Below are positions 52,901 through 64,000 of a DNA stretch of 64,000 nucleotides, piece by piece; positions within the stretch are counted from its first letter, which is position 1; each line of letters starts with the position of its first letter. The position numbers and the translations under genes were made by a program. This DNA comes from Flexivirga aerilata (GTDB lineage: Bacteria; Actinomycetota; Actinomycetes; Actinomycetales; Dermatophilaceae), in assembly GCF_013002715.1 (NCBI RefSeq), contig NZ_JABENB010000002.1:496001-560000 (forward strand). The letters run 5' to 3'. The notes under the pieces were generated by a model that saw only the letters and a list, made by a program, of their open reading frames with translations, was not told where the DNA came from and did not search any database.

Positions 52901-53329
52901 TCAGCGGCTCCCGAACGCCGCCCGCACGGCGGTCGCCACGATCTCGAACCGGTCGCGCGGCAGCACCGCGCCCTCGCGCCGGATCGCTTCTTCGGCCAGC
53001 CGGATCACCCGGTTGACCCGCACCTCGCTGGCCCGGCGGTGCGGGTCCCAGTCGCCGGTGCCGATGTCGCACCAGAGGCGGCCCGCGCGGCGCTCCTGCT
53101 CCTCGTCGCGGTCGTGGTCCTTGCTGGTGAGCATCAGCCCGAGCAGCCACTGCGCATCGCGACCGACGAGCAGCACCGGTCGGTCCTTGCCGCGGGTGAA
53201 GTCTTCCTCGTAGGGCACCCAGCCCCAGACGATCTCGCCCGGGTCGGGCCGGCCGTCCGGCTTCGGGGCGTAGTCCAGCGGCGGCACGCCCCGAAAGTCA
53301 CCGGGGTATGCCGGGTCAGGCGGAGCCAT
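52901..53329 (-). CDS. PemK/MazF-family protein
   Basis: The 142-residue product matches the PemK/MazF fold: DPGEIVWGWVPYEEDFTRGK, DRPVLLVGRDAQWLLGLMLT, and DIGTGDWDPHRRASEVRVNR. MazF toxins cut mRNA, but many actinobacterial members of this longer group have no antitoxin and unknown function. No antitoxin gene is beside it. It overlaps the iclR stop by 14 bp and so is the last gene of the glycolate operon, an unexpected place. Confidence 0.8.
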   Translation of the reverse strand: MAPPDPAYPGDFRGVPPLDYAPKPDGRPDPGEIVWGWVPYEEDFTRGKDRPVLLVGRDAQWLLGLMLTSKDHDRDEEQERRAGRLWCDIGTGDWDPHRRASEVRVNRVIRLAEEAIRREGAVLPRDRFEIVATAVRAAFGSR

Positions 53330-54083
53330 CGAGTGCCTTTCCGAATTCCCTTGCCACGGCCGCGATCTCGGGTCCCGCGCGTTCGGCGGTCGCCCGGTCG
53401 AAGCGTTCGGTCGGGCCGGACACCGACAAGGCAGCGTAGGGCCACTGCGGTCCCGGTGCGACGGCGGCGACGCAGCGCACCCCGATCTCCTGCTCCTCCT
53501 CGTCGATCGCGTAGCCCTTGGCGCGCACCGCGCTGAGCTCGGCGCTCAGGTCGACGCGGTCGGTGATCGTATGCCGGGTCGCGGCGCGCAGATCGAGCCG
53601 GTCGATGAGCGCGGAGGCCTCGTTCGGCCCGAGCGCGGCAAGCGTCGCCTTGCCGACGGCGGTGCTGTGCATCGGCACCATGCGGCCCACCTCGGCGAAG
53701 ATCCGTAGCGAGTGCGGGGAGGGCGACTGCGCGACATACACCATCGAATTGCCATGCTGCACAGCGACATTCGCCGACTCGCCGAAGATCGCCGTGAGTC
53801 GTCGGGCGAAGGGCAATCCGATCGCGGCGACACTCTGGCGGCTGAGGTCGGCCAGGCGCAGCGCCGAGGGCCCGACGACATACTTGCGCTCGTCGTCCTG
53901 GACGACGTAGCCGCGCTCGGTGAGGGTGGCGAGGATCCGGTGCACGGTGCCGACCGGCAGCCCCGTCTCCACGGCGAGCTCGCTGACCCCGCGCGGCCGC
54001 CCCTGACCGAGCGCCTCGACCAGGTCGAGCGCCCGGTCGATGGCCTGCACGCCGGGCCGGCGTGACTGCGCCTGCTCGGTCAT
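53316..54083 (-). CDS. IclR-family regulator
   Basis: The 255-residue protein has an N-terminal winged helix (VQAIDRALDLVEALGQGRPR, SELAVETGLPVGTVHRILAT) and the C-terminal IclR ligand domain (MHSTAVGKATLAAL, YAIDEEEQEIGVRCVAAVAP). ATG at 54083 overlaps glcF as ATGA. Inside the operon aceB-glcDEF it probably senses glyoxylate or glycolate, as AllR- and IclR-type relatives do. Confidence 0.92.
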   Translation of the reverse strand: MTEQAQSRRPGVQAIDRALDLVEALGQGRPRGVSELAVETGLPVGTVHRILATLTERGYVVQDDERKYVVGPSALRLADLSRQSVAAIGLPFARRLTAIFGESANVAVQHGNSMVYVAQSPSPHSLRIFAEVGRMVPMHSTAVGKATLAALGPNEASALIDRLDLRAATRHTITDRVDLSAELSAVRAKGYAIDEEEQEIGVRCVAAVAPGPQWPYAALSVSGPTERFDRATAERAGPEIAAVAREFGKALDGSA

Positions 54084-55434
54084 CGTGCACCGAGCAGCGC
54101 GTCGACCGGCAGCCCGCGGATCGAGGCATCGAGCACGATCGCGGTGTGCGCCATCGGCACCGGCCTGCCGAGCCGGTCCAGCGCGGTGGCGATCTGCATC
54201 AGGCAACCGGGATTGGCGGTGACGATCAGGTCGGCGCCGGTGCTGAGGATGTCGCGGGCCTTCTTCTCGCCGAGCTGCGCCGCCGGCTCCGGGTTGAGGA
54301 TGTTGTAGATCCCCGCCGAGCCGCAGCAGATGGCCGCGTCGGGGATCTCCACCAGACGCAGCCCGGGGATCTCGCGCAGCAGCTCGCGCGGCTGATCGCG
54401 CACGCCCTGGGCGTGACCCAGGTGGCAGGCGTCGTGGTAGGCGACGGTGATCGGCAGCGGATGCCGCTCGGCGACCGTGCCGAGCCGGGTCAGCACCTCG
54501 CTCAGGTCCTGCACCCGGGCACCGAACGACTCCGCGGATCGGCTTGCCGCTGCGTCGGATTCGCCCTCGAAGAGGTAGGCGTAGTCCTTCATCGCGCTGC
54601 CGCAGCCGGCCGCGTTGGTGACGACCGTCGTCGCCTTCCCAGCCTCGCCAGCGTCCCCGGGCTCCCCGGCGTCGGCGAAGGAGGCCATCGTGGAGCGGGC
54701 GAAACGCTGCGCCTCCGGCTCGCGGCCCGAGTGACTCGACAGCGCACCGCAACACCCCTGGTCCTGCGGTATGACGACGCGGCACCCCTCGGCGGCGAGC
54801 ACGCGGGCGGTCGCCGCGTTCACGTCGGAGAAGAAGACGTCCTGCACGCAGCCCTTCAGCAGGGCGACGACCTCGCGCTCGGGCCCGGCCGCAGGCACCT
54901 CCGCCGGGAGCGTCTGCGCGGGTCCGAGGGCTGGGGTGAGGCGTTCCATCGCGGCGAGGCCGGGCAGGAAGCGCTCGAGCAGCCCGGTGGAGCACAGTCG
55001 CCGGTCGAGGCCGAGGCGCTGCGTCATACGCAATGGTCCGCGGAGCCTGCGCAGTCGGTCCGGGTAGGGGAAGAGCTTGAAAATCGTTTCGCGCAGCGCC
55101 TTTTCGGCTCTGCTGCGTGGATGGTTGCGTTCGACCTGCGCGCGGGTCTGTTCGAGCAGCCGGTCATATTGCACGCCGCTGGGACAGGCGGTGACGCACG
55201 CCATGCAGCCCAGGCAGGCGTCGAAGTGACCGGCCATCTCGTCGGTCATCGGGGTGCCCTCGTTGCCCGCCTGCATGAGGTGGATGCGGCCGCGCGGGGA
55301 GTCCATCTCCTCGCCCCAGAGCACGTAGGTCGGGCAGGTCGTGAGGCAGAAGCCGCAGTGCACGCAGTCCGAGATCAGCTCGGGTGACGGCGGCTTGTGC
55401 GCGTCGAACGCACCGGCCCGCGTGACCTCGGTCA

Positions 55435-55435
<1 letters not shown>
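54080..55435 (-). CDS. glcF: Glycolate oxidase iron-sulfur subunit
   Basis: GlcF passes electrons from the flavin subunits to the respiratory chain. The 451-residue product has two ferredoxin clusters (CVHCGFCLTTCP and CLGCMACVTACP at about residues 24-85) and two CCG-type domains (GCVQDVFF through GCCGAL; CHLGHAQGV through AICCGSAGI). ATG at 55435 overlaps the glcE stop as TGATG. Confidence 0.95.
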
Positions 55436-56655
<1,220 letters not shown>

Positions 56656-58125
56656 TCAGAACACCTCGCCCAGGCCGGCCTGCTGCGCCGGGTGTGCGGC
56701 CTTGCGCTTGCCGGGCACCTCACCGCAGAGGCGCGGCGTCGGGAAGACCTTGCCGGGGTTGGAGATGCCCTGCGGGTCGAACGCGCAGCGCACCAGCTGC
56801 ATGGTGTCCAGATCGTCCTCGGTGAACATCTTCGGCATGTGCTTGGCCTTGTCGGAGCCGACGCCGTGCTCGCCGGTGATCGAGCCGCCGTGCGCCAGAC
56901 ACAGGTCGAGGATCGCCCCCGAGGCGTCCTCCGCGGCGTCGCCCTGACCGGGCACCTGCTCGTCGAAGAGCACGAGCGGGTGGAGGTTGCCGTCGCCGGC
57001 GTGGAAGACGTTGGCGACCCGCACACCGCGCTCGGCGGCCAGCTCGCCCATCTGCCGGAGCACCTCCGGCAGCGCGGTGCGGGGGATGACGCCGTCCTGC
57101 ACGATGTAGTCCGGGCTGATCCGCCCAACGGCGGCGAAGGCCGACTTGCGGCCGCGCCAGATTGCTTGCCGCTCAGTGTCATTGGCGGCGACCCGGATCT
57201 CGAAGGCCCCGGCCTCCCGGCAGTGGTGCTCGGCCGCGGCGAGCTCGGCCTCCACCTCGTGCTCCGGGCCGTCGAGCTCGACGACCAGCACCCCGCCGGC
57301 TCCCGGCGGGTAGTTGCAGGAGACGGCTGCCTCGGCCGCCTCGATCGCGAGCGCGTCCATCATCTCGATCGCGGCCGGCACGATGCCGGCCCCGATGATC
57401 GCCGACACCGCGGCTCCGGCCGCGTTGCAGTCGGCGAAGCCGGCGAGGAACGTCTGCACGCTCTGCGGGTTGCGCAGCAACCGCACGGTGACCTCGGTCG
57501 CGATGCCGAGCGTGCCCTCGGACCCGACGAACGCGCCGAGCACGTCGTAGCCGGGAGCGTCCGGCGCGGTGGTGCCGAGCATGGTGCGCTCTCCGTCGGG
57601 CGTGACGACCTCGGCGGACAGCACGTGGGTCGCGGTGAAGCCATACTTCAGGCAGTGCGCGCCGCCGGAGTTCTCCGCGACGTTGCCGCCGATCGTGCAG
57701 ATCTGCTGGCTCGACGGGTCGGGCGCGAAGTAGTAGCCGTCCGGCCGGGTGCGCTGCGACACGGCCAGATTGATGACTCCCGGGTCGACGACCGCCCGCT
57801 GGTCGCGCGGGGAGACCGCACGGATCTCGCGGAAGCCGCTCATCACGATGAGCACGCCGTCGGCGTGGGGGAGCGCGCCACCGGACAGGCCCGTGCCCGA
57901 GCCGCGCGCCACGAACGGCACGTCGTGCTCCACGCACGCGCGGACCGCCAGCTGCACGTCGTCGGCGCTCTTCGCGAGCACGACCAGCGCCGGGCTGACG
58001 CGGTAGTGCAGCAGCCCGTCGCAGTCGTAGGTCGCCAGTTGCGTCGGGTCGTCGATGACCGCGCCGGTGGGCAGCGCCGATCGCAGCCGTGCTGCGACGG
58101 CCGCGATCGGCGCTGCCTGCGGCAT
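56656..58125 (-). CDS. glcD: Glycolate oxidase subunit GlcD
   Basis: The 489-residue GlcD is the main FAD subunit that oxidises glycolate to glyoxylate. The FAD domain shows VVLAKSADDVQLAVRACVEH, PFVARGSGTGLSGGALPHAD, ICTIGGNVAENSGGAHCLKY and TAPDAPGYDVLGAFVGSEGT. The C-terminal domain ends with SITGEHGVGSDKAKHMPKMF. It is second in the operon, 4 bp after aceB. Confidence 0.95.
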   Translation of the reverse strand: MPQAAPIAAVAARLRSALPTGAVIDDPTQLATYDCDGLLHYRVSPALVVLAKSADDVQLAVRACVEHDVPFVARGSGTGLSGGALPHADGVLIVMSGFREIRAVSPRDQRAVVDPGVINLAVSQRTRPDGYYFAPDPSSQQICTIGGNVAENSGGAHCLKYGFTATHVLSAEVVTPDGERTMLGTTAPDAPGYDVLGAFVGSEGTLGIATEVTVRLLRNPQSVQTFLAGFADCNAAGAAVSAIIGAGIVPAAIEMMDALAIEAAEAAVSCNYPPGAGGVLVVELDGPEHEVEAELAAAEHHCREAGAFEIRVAANDTERQAIWRGRKSAFAAVGRISPDYIVQDGVIPRTALPEVLRQMGELAAERGVRVANVFHAGDGNLHPLVLFDEQVPGQGDAAEDASGAILDLCLAHGGSITGEHGVGSDKAKHMPKMFTEDDLDTMQLVRCAFDPQGISNPGKVFPTPRLCGEVPGKRKAAHPAQQAGLGEVF

Positions 58126-58129
58126 ACGC

Positions 58130-59737
58130 TCAGGCCATCCGCTCGTAGGCCGGCAGGGTGAGGAAGGCGGCGTAGTCGTCGGCCACCGCGACCTCCAGGA
58201 AGGTCGCCTTCGCGTCGTCGTAATCGCTTGCCTCGCCTGGCAGTTCGGCGATCACCTCGTCGACGAGCTTCAGCACCATGTCCTTGGTCACCGTCTCGCC
58301 GGTGTCGGCCAGCTTCACCTCGTTCTTGATCTGCTGCCAGATCTGCGAGCGGCTGATCTCGGCGGTCGCGGCGTCCTCCATCAGGTTGTGGATGCCGACC
58401 GCGCCCCGGCCGGTGAGCCAGGTGCGCAGGTATTGCAGGGCCACGTCGATGTTGCTGCGCAGTCCGGCAGAGGTGACCTCGCCCGGCGTCGACTTCACGT
58501 CGAGCAGCTGGGCCGCCTCGACCGACACGTCCTCGCGCTGCTTGTCCTCGATCTGGTTGGGCTTGCCGCCGAGGATGTCGTCGAAGACGGTGAAGCAGGT
58601 CTCGACCATCGCCGGGTGCGCCACCCACGAGCCGTCGAAGCCGTCGGTCGCCTCACGGGTCTTGTCGTCGGTGACCTTCTCGTAGGCCGCGGTGTTGACT
58701 GCCTCGTCCTTGCTCGGGATGAACGCCGCCATGCCGCCGATCGCGGACGCGCCGCGCTTGTGGCAGGTGCGCACCAGCAGCTCGGTGTAGGCGCGCATGA
58801 ACGGCACGGTCATCGTCACGGTGTTGCGGTCGGGCACGATGTAGTCCGCGCCGCGGGTTCGGTAGGTCTTGATCACCGAGAAGAGGTAGTCCCAGCGGCC
58901 GGCGTTGAGGCCGGAGGAGTGGTCGCGCAGCTCGTAGAGGATCTCCTCCATCTCGAACGCGGCCGGCAGCGTCTCGATCAGGCAGGTCGCCCGGATCGTG
59001 CCCTGCGGGATGCCGAGCGCGTCCTGCGCAATGACGAACGCGTCGTTCCAGAGCCGGGCCTCCTTGTGGCTCTCCATCTTCGGCAGGTAGAAGTAGGGGC
59101 CCTTGCCGCGGTCGATCTGCTTCTGGGCATTGGCCACGAAGTAGAGCGCGAAGTCGACCAGCGACCCGGACGTCTCCTCGCCGTCGACCAGGATGTGCTT
59201 CTCCGGCAGGTGCCAGCCGCGCGGCCGGACGATGATCGTGGGCTGCTTGTCCGCCTCGACGAGCTTGTACTCCTTGCCCTCCGGGCTGGTGAAGTCGATC
59301 GTGCCGTCGAGCGCGTCCTTGAGGTTGAGCGGGCCCTCGACGACGTTCTCCCACATCGGGGTGTTGGCGTCCTCCTGGTCGGCCAGCCACGCCTTCGCGC
59401 CGGAGTTGAGCGCGTTGATCGTCATCTTGCGGTCGGTGGGACCGGTCATCTCGACGCGGCGGTCCTCCAGGCCCGGTGCGAGCGGCGCGACCTTCCAGCT
59501 CGGGTCCTCCCGCACCGACCGGGTCTCCTCGAGGAAGCCCAGGTCCTCGCCCGCGGCGACCTTGGCGACGCGCTCCTCGCGCGCCGTGAGCGCCTCCAGC
59601 CGCCGGCCGTTCAGCTCGCGGTGCAGCGTGGCGATCAGCTCCAGCGCCTGCGGGCTGAGGATCTCGGCGTAGCGCTCCTTCACCGGGCCGGTGACCTCCA
59701 CGCCCTCGGGCAATTCCAAACCGGTCGTGTCTGACAT
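58130..59737 (-). CDS. aceB: Malate synthase A
   Basis: AceB condenses glyoxylate and acetyl-CoA to malate, so the operon oxidises glycolate and then consumes the product. The 535-residue length fits the A form. Landmarks are WLADQEDANTPMWENVVEGP, PTIIVRPRGWHLPEKHILVD, GTIRATCLIETLPAAFEMEE, and the catalytic-Asp region VAHPAMVETCFTVFDDILGG. ATG at 59737 has CGGAGGTGC upstream. No isocitrate lyase is nearby. Confidence 0.96.
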   Translation of the reverse strand: MSDTTGLELPEGVEVTGPVKERYAEILSPQALELIATLHRELNGRRLEALTAREERVAKVAAGEDLGFLEETRSVREDPSWKVAPLAPGLEDRRVEMTGPTDRKMTINALNSGAKAWLADQEDANTPMWENVVEGPLNLKDALDGTIDFTSPEGKEYKLVEADKQPTIIVRPRGWHLPEKHILVDGEETSGSLVDFALYFVANAQKQIDRGKGPYFYLPKMESHKEARLWNDAFVIAQDALGIPQGTIRATCLIETLPAAFEMEEILYELRDHSSGLNAGRWDYLFSVIKTYRTRGADYIVPDRNTVTMTVPFMRAYTELLVRTCHKRGASAIGGMAAFIPSKDEAVNTAAYEKVTDDKTREATDGFDGSWVAHPAMVETCFTVFDDILGGKPNQIEDKQREDVSVEAAQLLDVKSTPGEVTSAGLRSNIDVALQYLRTWLTGRGAVGIHNLMEDAATAEISRSQIWQQIKNEVKLADTGETVTKDMVLKLVDEVIAELPGEASDYDDAKATFLEVAVADDYAAFLTLPAYERMA

Positions 59738-59760
59738 GCGCACCTCCGTGCTCGTAGGCA

Positions 59761-59802
59761 TCTTTTCATGATGCGGAAAGACTGGCTCGCTCCGTGGAAA
59801 AT
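59761..59802. promoter_or_regulatory. AT-rich aceB/MFS intergenic region with candidate IclR sites
   Basis: The region contains an imperfect palindrome TCTTTTC...GGAAAGA (59761-59781, 6 of 7 arm positions) followed by GTGGAAAATACTACCCAC. These AT-rich symmetric words lie just upstream of aceB and are the best candidates for the operator of the operon's IclR regulator. Confidence 0.35.
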
Positions 59803-59931
59803 ACTACCCACAGCCGGGCGCCCTCACTCACGGTGGGGGTCGCGTGGAGACCACGCCTGTATGGCGTGAATCCGCTCACGTCCGGCCCTTCTGACTCGCC
59901 AGTAACCGGCCCGCGCCGGAACACTGGATCG

Positions 59932-61173
59932 GTGACCGAACAAACCGCCCTGCACGACATCTGCGACGACGAACTGGCAGACCGTGCGCCGCGCGCTCCC
60001 CGCAGCACGCACCTCGGACTGGCGCTCTTCGCGCTGGCACTGGGCGGATTTGCAATCGGTACAACCGAATTCGTCACCATGGGACTGCTTCCGCAGATCG
60101 CGGACGGGGTGGGCATCAGCATTCCCACCGCCGGTCACGTCGTCTCGGCATACGCCCTGGGGGTGGTGGTCGGTGCTCCCACCATCGCCACGCTCGCGGC
60201 GAGAGCGCCGCGCAAACAGGTGCTGGTCTGGCTGATGGTCGCCTTCGCGGCCGGCAACATCGGGTCCGCGCTCGCGCCCAACTACGTCACGCTGATGATC
60301 GCCCGGTTCGTGAGTGGGCTGCCGCACGGCGCGTTCTTCGGGATCGGCTCGGTCGTGGCCGCGTCCCTGGTCAGCCGCGAACGCCGCACCTGGGCGGTGT
60401 CGATGATGATCGCCGGCCTGACCGTCGCCAACATCGTCGGCGTGCCGCTCGCCACCGTGCTCGGCCAGCACCTCGGCTGGGAGTGGCCCTACGCGTTCGT
60501 CGGGCTGCTCGCGCTGGTCACGATCGGGGCGGTGTGGCTGTGGGTGCCGCGCCAGCCGGCCGACGTCGCCGCCTCGCCGCGGGGCGAGTTGCGGGCGCTC
60601 AAGGGACCGCAGGTGTGGCTCACCCTCGGCATCGGCACCGTCGGCTTCGGCGGCATGTTCGCCACCTTCTCCTACATCACCCCGACGATGACCGAACTCG
60701 CCGGCTTCGGCGACCGCGCGGTGCCGATCCTGCTGGTCGTCTACGGCGTCGGTATGACGGTGGGCGCGGTCCTCGCCGGACGCGTCGCAGCGCTCGGCAT
60801 GATGCGCGGCATGTTCGGCTCGCTGATCGCGATCGCGGTCCTGCTCGCGCTGTTCGGGCCGATGGCCCACCAGAAGCCGACCGCGGTGCTCGGAGTGTTC
60901 CTGCTCGGCCTGCTGCCGTCCCTGCTGGTGCCGATGCTGCAGACGCGGCTGATGGACGTCGCGCACGAGGGTCAGTCGCTGGCCGCCGCGCTCAATCACT
61001 CGACGCTCAACATCGCCAACGCGCTCGGCGCCTGGCTCGGCAGCCTCGTGCTGTCGCACGGCCTCGGCTACGAGTGGCCGAGCCGGCTCGGTGCGTTCCT
61101 CGCGCTCGGCGGCGTCGGGATCACCGTCGTGTCGGCGCTGTTGGCCCGGCGTACCGCCGCGTCCGCGGCCTGA
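59932..61173 (+). CDS. MFS transporter (AraJ/DHA1-type drug or sugar efflux)
   Basis: The 413-residue product has 12 predicted helices and DHA1 landmarks: [60 protein letters not shown] and [20 protein letters not shown]. It resembles AraJ/YdhP-type efflux carriers. GTG at 59932 is chosen because upstream codons are not family-like; ribosome binding is weak. It is divergent from aceB, and its substrate is unknown. Confidence 0.87.
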   Translation: MTEQTALHDICDDELADRAPRAPRSTHLGLALFALALGGFAIGTTEFVTMGLLPQIADGVGISIPTAGHVVSAYALGVVVGAPTIATLAARAPRKQVLVWLMVAFAAGNIGSALAPNYVTLMIARFVSGLPHGAFFGIGSVVAASLVSRERRTWAVSMMIAGLTVANIVGVPLATVLGQHLGWEWPYAFVGLLALVTIGAVWLWVPRQPADVAASPRGELRALKGPQVWLTLGIGTVGFGGMFATFSYITPTMTELAGFGDRAVPILLVVYGVGMTVGAVLAGRVAALGMMRGMFGSLIAIAVLLALFGPMAHQKPTAVLGVFLLGLLPSLLVPMLQTRLMDVAHEGQSLAAALNHSTLNIANALGAWLGSLVLSHGLGYEWPSRLGAFLALGGVGITVVSALLARRTAASAA

Positions 61174-61261
61174 CCCGCCGCGCACCGATTCGGGGCGATG
61201 GCGCGCGTCGTGGGAGACTGGAGAGTCACCACGCAAGCCCGGCACACCCCGAGGTAGTCAC

Positions 61262-63118
<1,857 letters not shown>

Positions 63119-63889
63119 GTGTCCGAGGCGTTTTCGGGTCCGGCGGCGCGCACGCGGTCGTTCACCCGCCGTGGTGGGCGCATGCCTCCCCGGCATCATC
63201 GCGCGCTCGCCGAGCACGGCTCGTCATACCTGATCGATGTGCCGATGCTGGGGGAGGGCACGCTGGTCGACCCGGCCTACCGGCTCGACGTGGCGGAGGC
63301 GTTCGGCAGGTCGGCGCCGCTGGTCGTCGAGATCGGCTCGGGCGGGGGTGACTGCGTCGTACACGCGGCGCAGGAGCATCCGGAGCTCGACTTCCTCGCC
63401 GTCGAGGTATGGCGCCCGGGCGTCGCGCAGACGATCGCCAAGGCGGTGCACGAGGACGTGCGCAACGTCCGGCTGATCTGTGCGGACGCGGCGCAGGCCC
63501 TGCCGGCGATGCTCGGCGACGGCAGCGTGCGTGAGTTGTGGACGTTCTTCCCCGACCCGTGGCCCAAGACCAAGCATCACAAGCGCCGGCTGGTGCAGCC
63601 CGAGTTTGCTGACAGGGTCGCCGCACTCCTTGAGCCGCAAGGTGTTTGGCGGCTTGCGACCGACTGGTCCGATTACGCCTGGCAGATCCGCGACGTCGTC
63701 GAGGGCTGCCCTGCACTGCGCAATCCGCATGCCGGCCGGCTGGCCGACCCCGGCGACCCGGAGGTCGACCCGCGCGGTGACCACGGCGGCTTCGCACCTC
63801 GCTTCGACGGCCGGGTGCTCACGCGCTTCGAGCGCAAGGGTTTGCGGGTGGGGCGCGTGGTGCGCGACGTCGAGGCAATTCGCGACTGA
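63119..63889 (+). CDS. trmB: tRNA (guanosine(46)-N7)-methyltransferase
   Basis: TrmB adds m7G at position 46 of tRNA. The 256-residue product has the SAM motif VVEIGSGGGDCVVHAA, DFLAVEVWRPGVAQTIAK, and the family signature LWTFFPDPWPKTKHHKRRLV with the C-terminal ATDWSDYAWQIRDV. GTG follows the lepA stop with no gap, so translation is coupled; other starts (GTG at 63241, ATG at 63183) would shorten the family N-terminus. Confidence 0.95.
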   Translation: MSEAFSGPAARTRSFTRRGGRMPPRHHRALAEHGSSYLIDVPMLGEGTLVDPAYRLDVAEAFGRSAPLVVEIGSGGGDCVVHAAQEHPELDFLAVEVWRPGVAQTIAKAVHEDVRNVRLICADAAQALPAMLGDGSVRELWTFFPDPWPKTKHHKRRLVQPEFADRVAALLEPQGVWRLATDWSDYAWQIRDVVEGCPALRNPHAGRLADPGDPEVDPRGDHGGFAPRFDGRVLTRFERKGLRVGRVVRDVEAIRD

Positions 63890-63904
63890 GGGTCGCGGCC
63901 GGCG

Positions 63905-63920
63905 GTTACTCATGAGTAAC
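63905..63920. promoter_or_regulatory. Perfect 16-bp palindrome GTTACTCATGAGTAAC
   Basis: GTTACTCATGAGTAAC ends 8 bp before the ATG at 63929. It is symmetric over all 16 bases and has the look of a TetR-family operator of the TTACTnnnnAGTAA kind. Bound protein would cover the start region of the next gene. Confidence 0.65.
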
Positions 63921-63928
63921 ATGCCGGC

Positions 63929-64000
63929 ATGACCTCGACCTACCAGCTCTACCGGCGACTGTCGGCCCGCCCGCTCGGCAAGCAGGTGTTCGGCATCGGC
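63929..64000 (+). CDS. N-terminus of a DUF4442-like hotdog protein, 3' end outside window
   Basis: Only 24 codons are present (MTSTYQLYRRLSARPLGKQV, then FGIG). The beginning resembles actinobacterial DUF4442 proteins, thioesterase-like hotdog folds that act near fatty-acid genes, but the piece is too short to be sure. The perfect palindrome immediately upstream suggests repression by a TetR-type regulator. Confidence 0.5.
   Translation, partial: MTSTYQLYRRLSARPLGKQVFGIG

Overview
This window is a high-GC actinobacterial chromosome segment. Gene content (proA-nadD-rsfS, an IdeR-type iron box, glutamate decarboxylase, glycolate oxidase), the many GTG starts and the ATGA/GTGA gene overlaps suggest a Micrococcales member. 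A relative of Dermacoccaceae or Intrasporangiaceae is my guess, made from gene style and not from a search.

Layout. 1-5.5 kb is housekeeping: the tail of an RmlD-like reductase, a pair of 90-bp palindromic repeats, proA, a small membrane protein with nadD, rsfS, a histidine phosphatase and a hotdog protein in one run, an iron-box-controlled siderophore-interacting protein, and tRNA-Ala(GGC). 5.5-8.85 kb is a decayed insertion beside that tRNA: IS481-like and IS3-like transposase remnants and a frameshifted DUF262/DUF1524 (GmrSD-like) gene. 8.85-11.5 kb holds a short-chain dehydrogenase, a zinc alcohol dehydrogenase and two regulator fragments joined back to back.

11.45-37.4 kb is the heart of the window: an almost complete aerobic cobalamin supercluster. 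It comprises cobalt uptake (cbtBA) with a FhuF-like [2Fe-2S] reductase; corrin-ring genes cobA, I-J, G, M, F, K, L and H; CobB fused to CobC; cobalt insertion by CobN with a ChlI/ChlD-type ATPase; CobO and CobQ; the aminopropanol and nucleotide-loop genes cobD, cobU and cobS; BluB fused to CobT; and a CobC-like phosphatase. Three cobalamin riboswitches precede cbtBA, the seven-gene chlID-to-cobD operon and cobN-bluB/cobT. The ring-methylation genes (cobGHIJ, cobLM, cobK, cobQF) instead start from promoters that predict leaderless mRNAs. No cobR, cobE or pduX is visible.

37.3-44.4 kb carries small transport and regulatory genes, an AraC/GlxA regulator, glutamate decarboxylase, an SDR-TetR pair and a DUF4395 protein. 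44.4-49.5 kb is a sugar ABC importer without its ATPase, with a family 3 glycosidase and a divergent GntR regulator. 49.6-52.8 kb has a 49-residue protein, a tandem repeat array and two acyl-CoA dehydrogenases. 52.9-59.7 kb is a glycolate/glyoxylate operon (aceB-glcDEF-iclR-pemK). The window ends with an MFS exporter, lepA, trmB and the start of a hotdog gene behind a perfect palindrome.

Genome-wide style signals: many genes have a -10 hexamer only 6-8 nt before the start codon, which predicts leaderless transcripts. The heptamers GTATGCC and GTATGAC (both strands) are far more frequent than base composition predicts, and they are absent from the decayed island.
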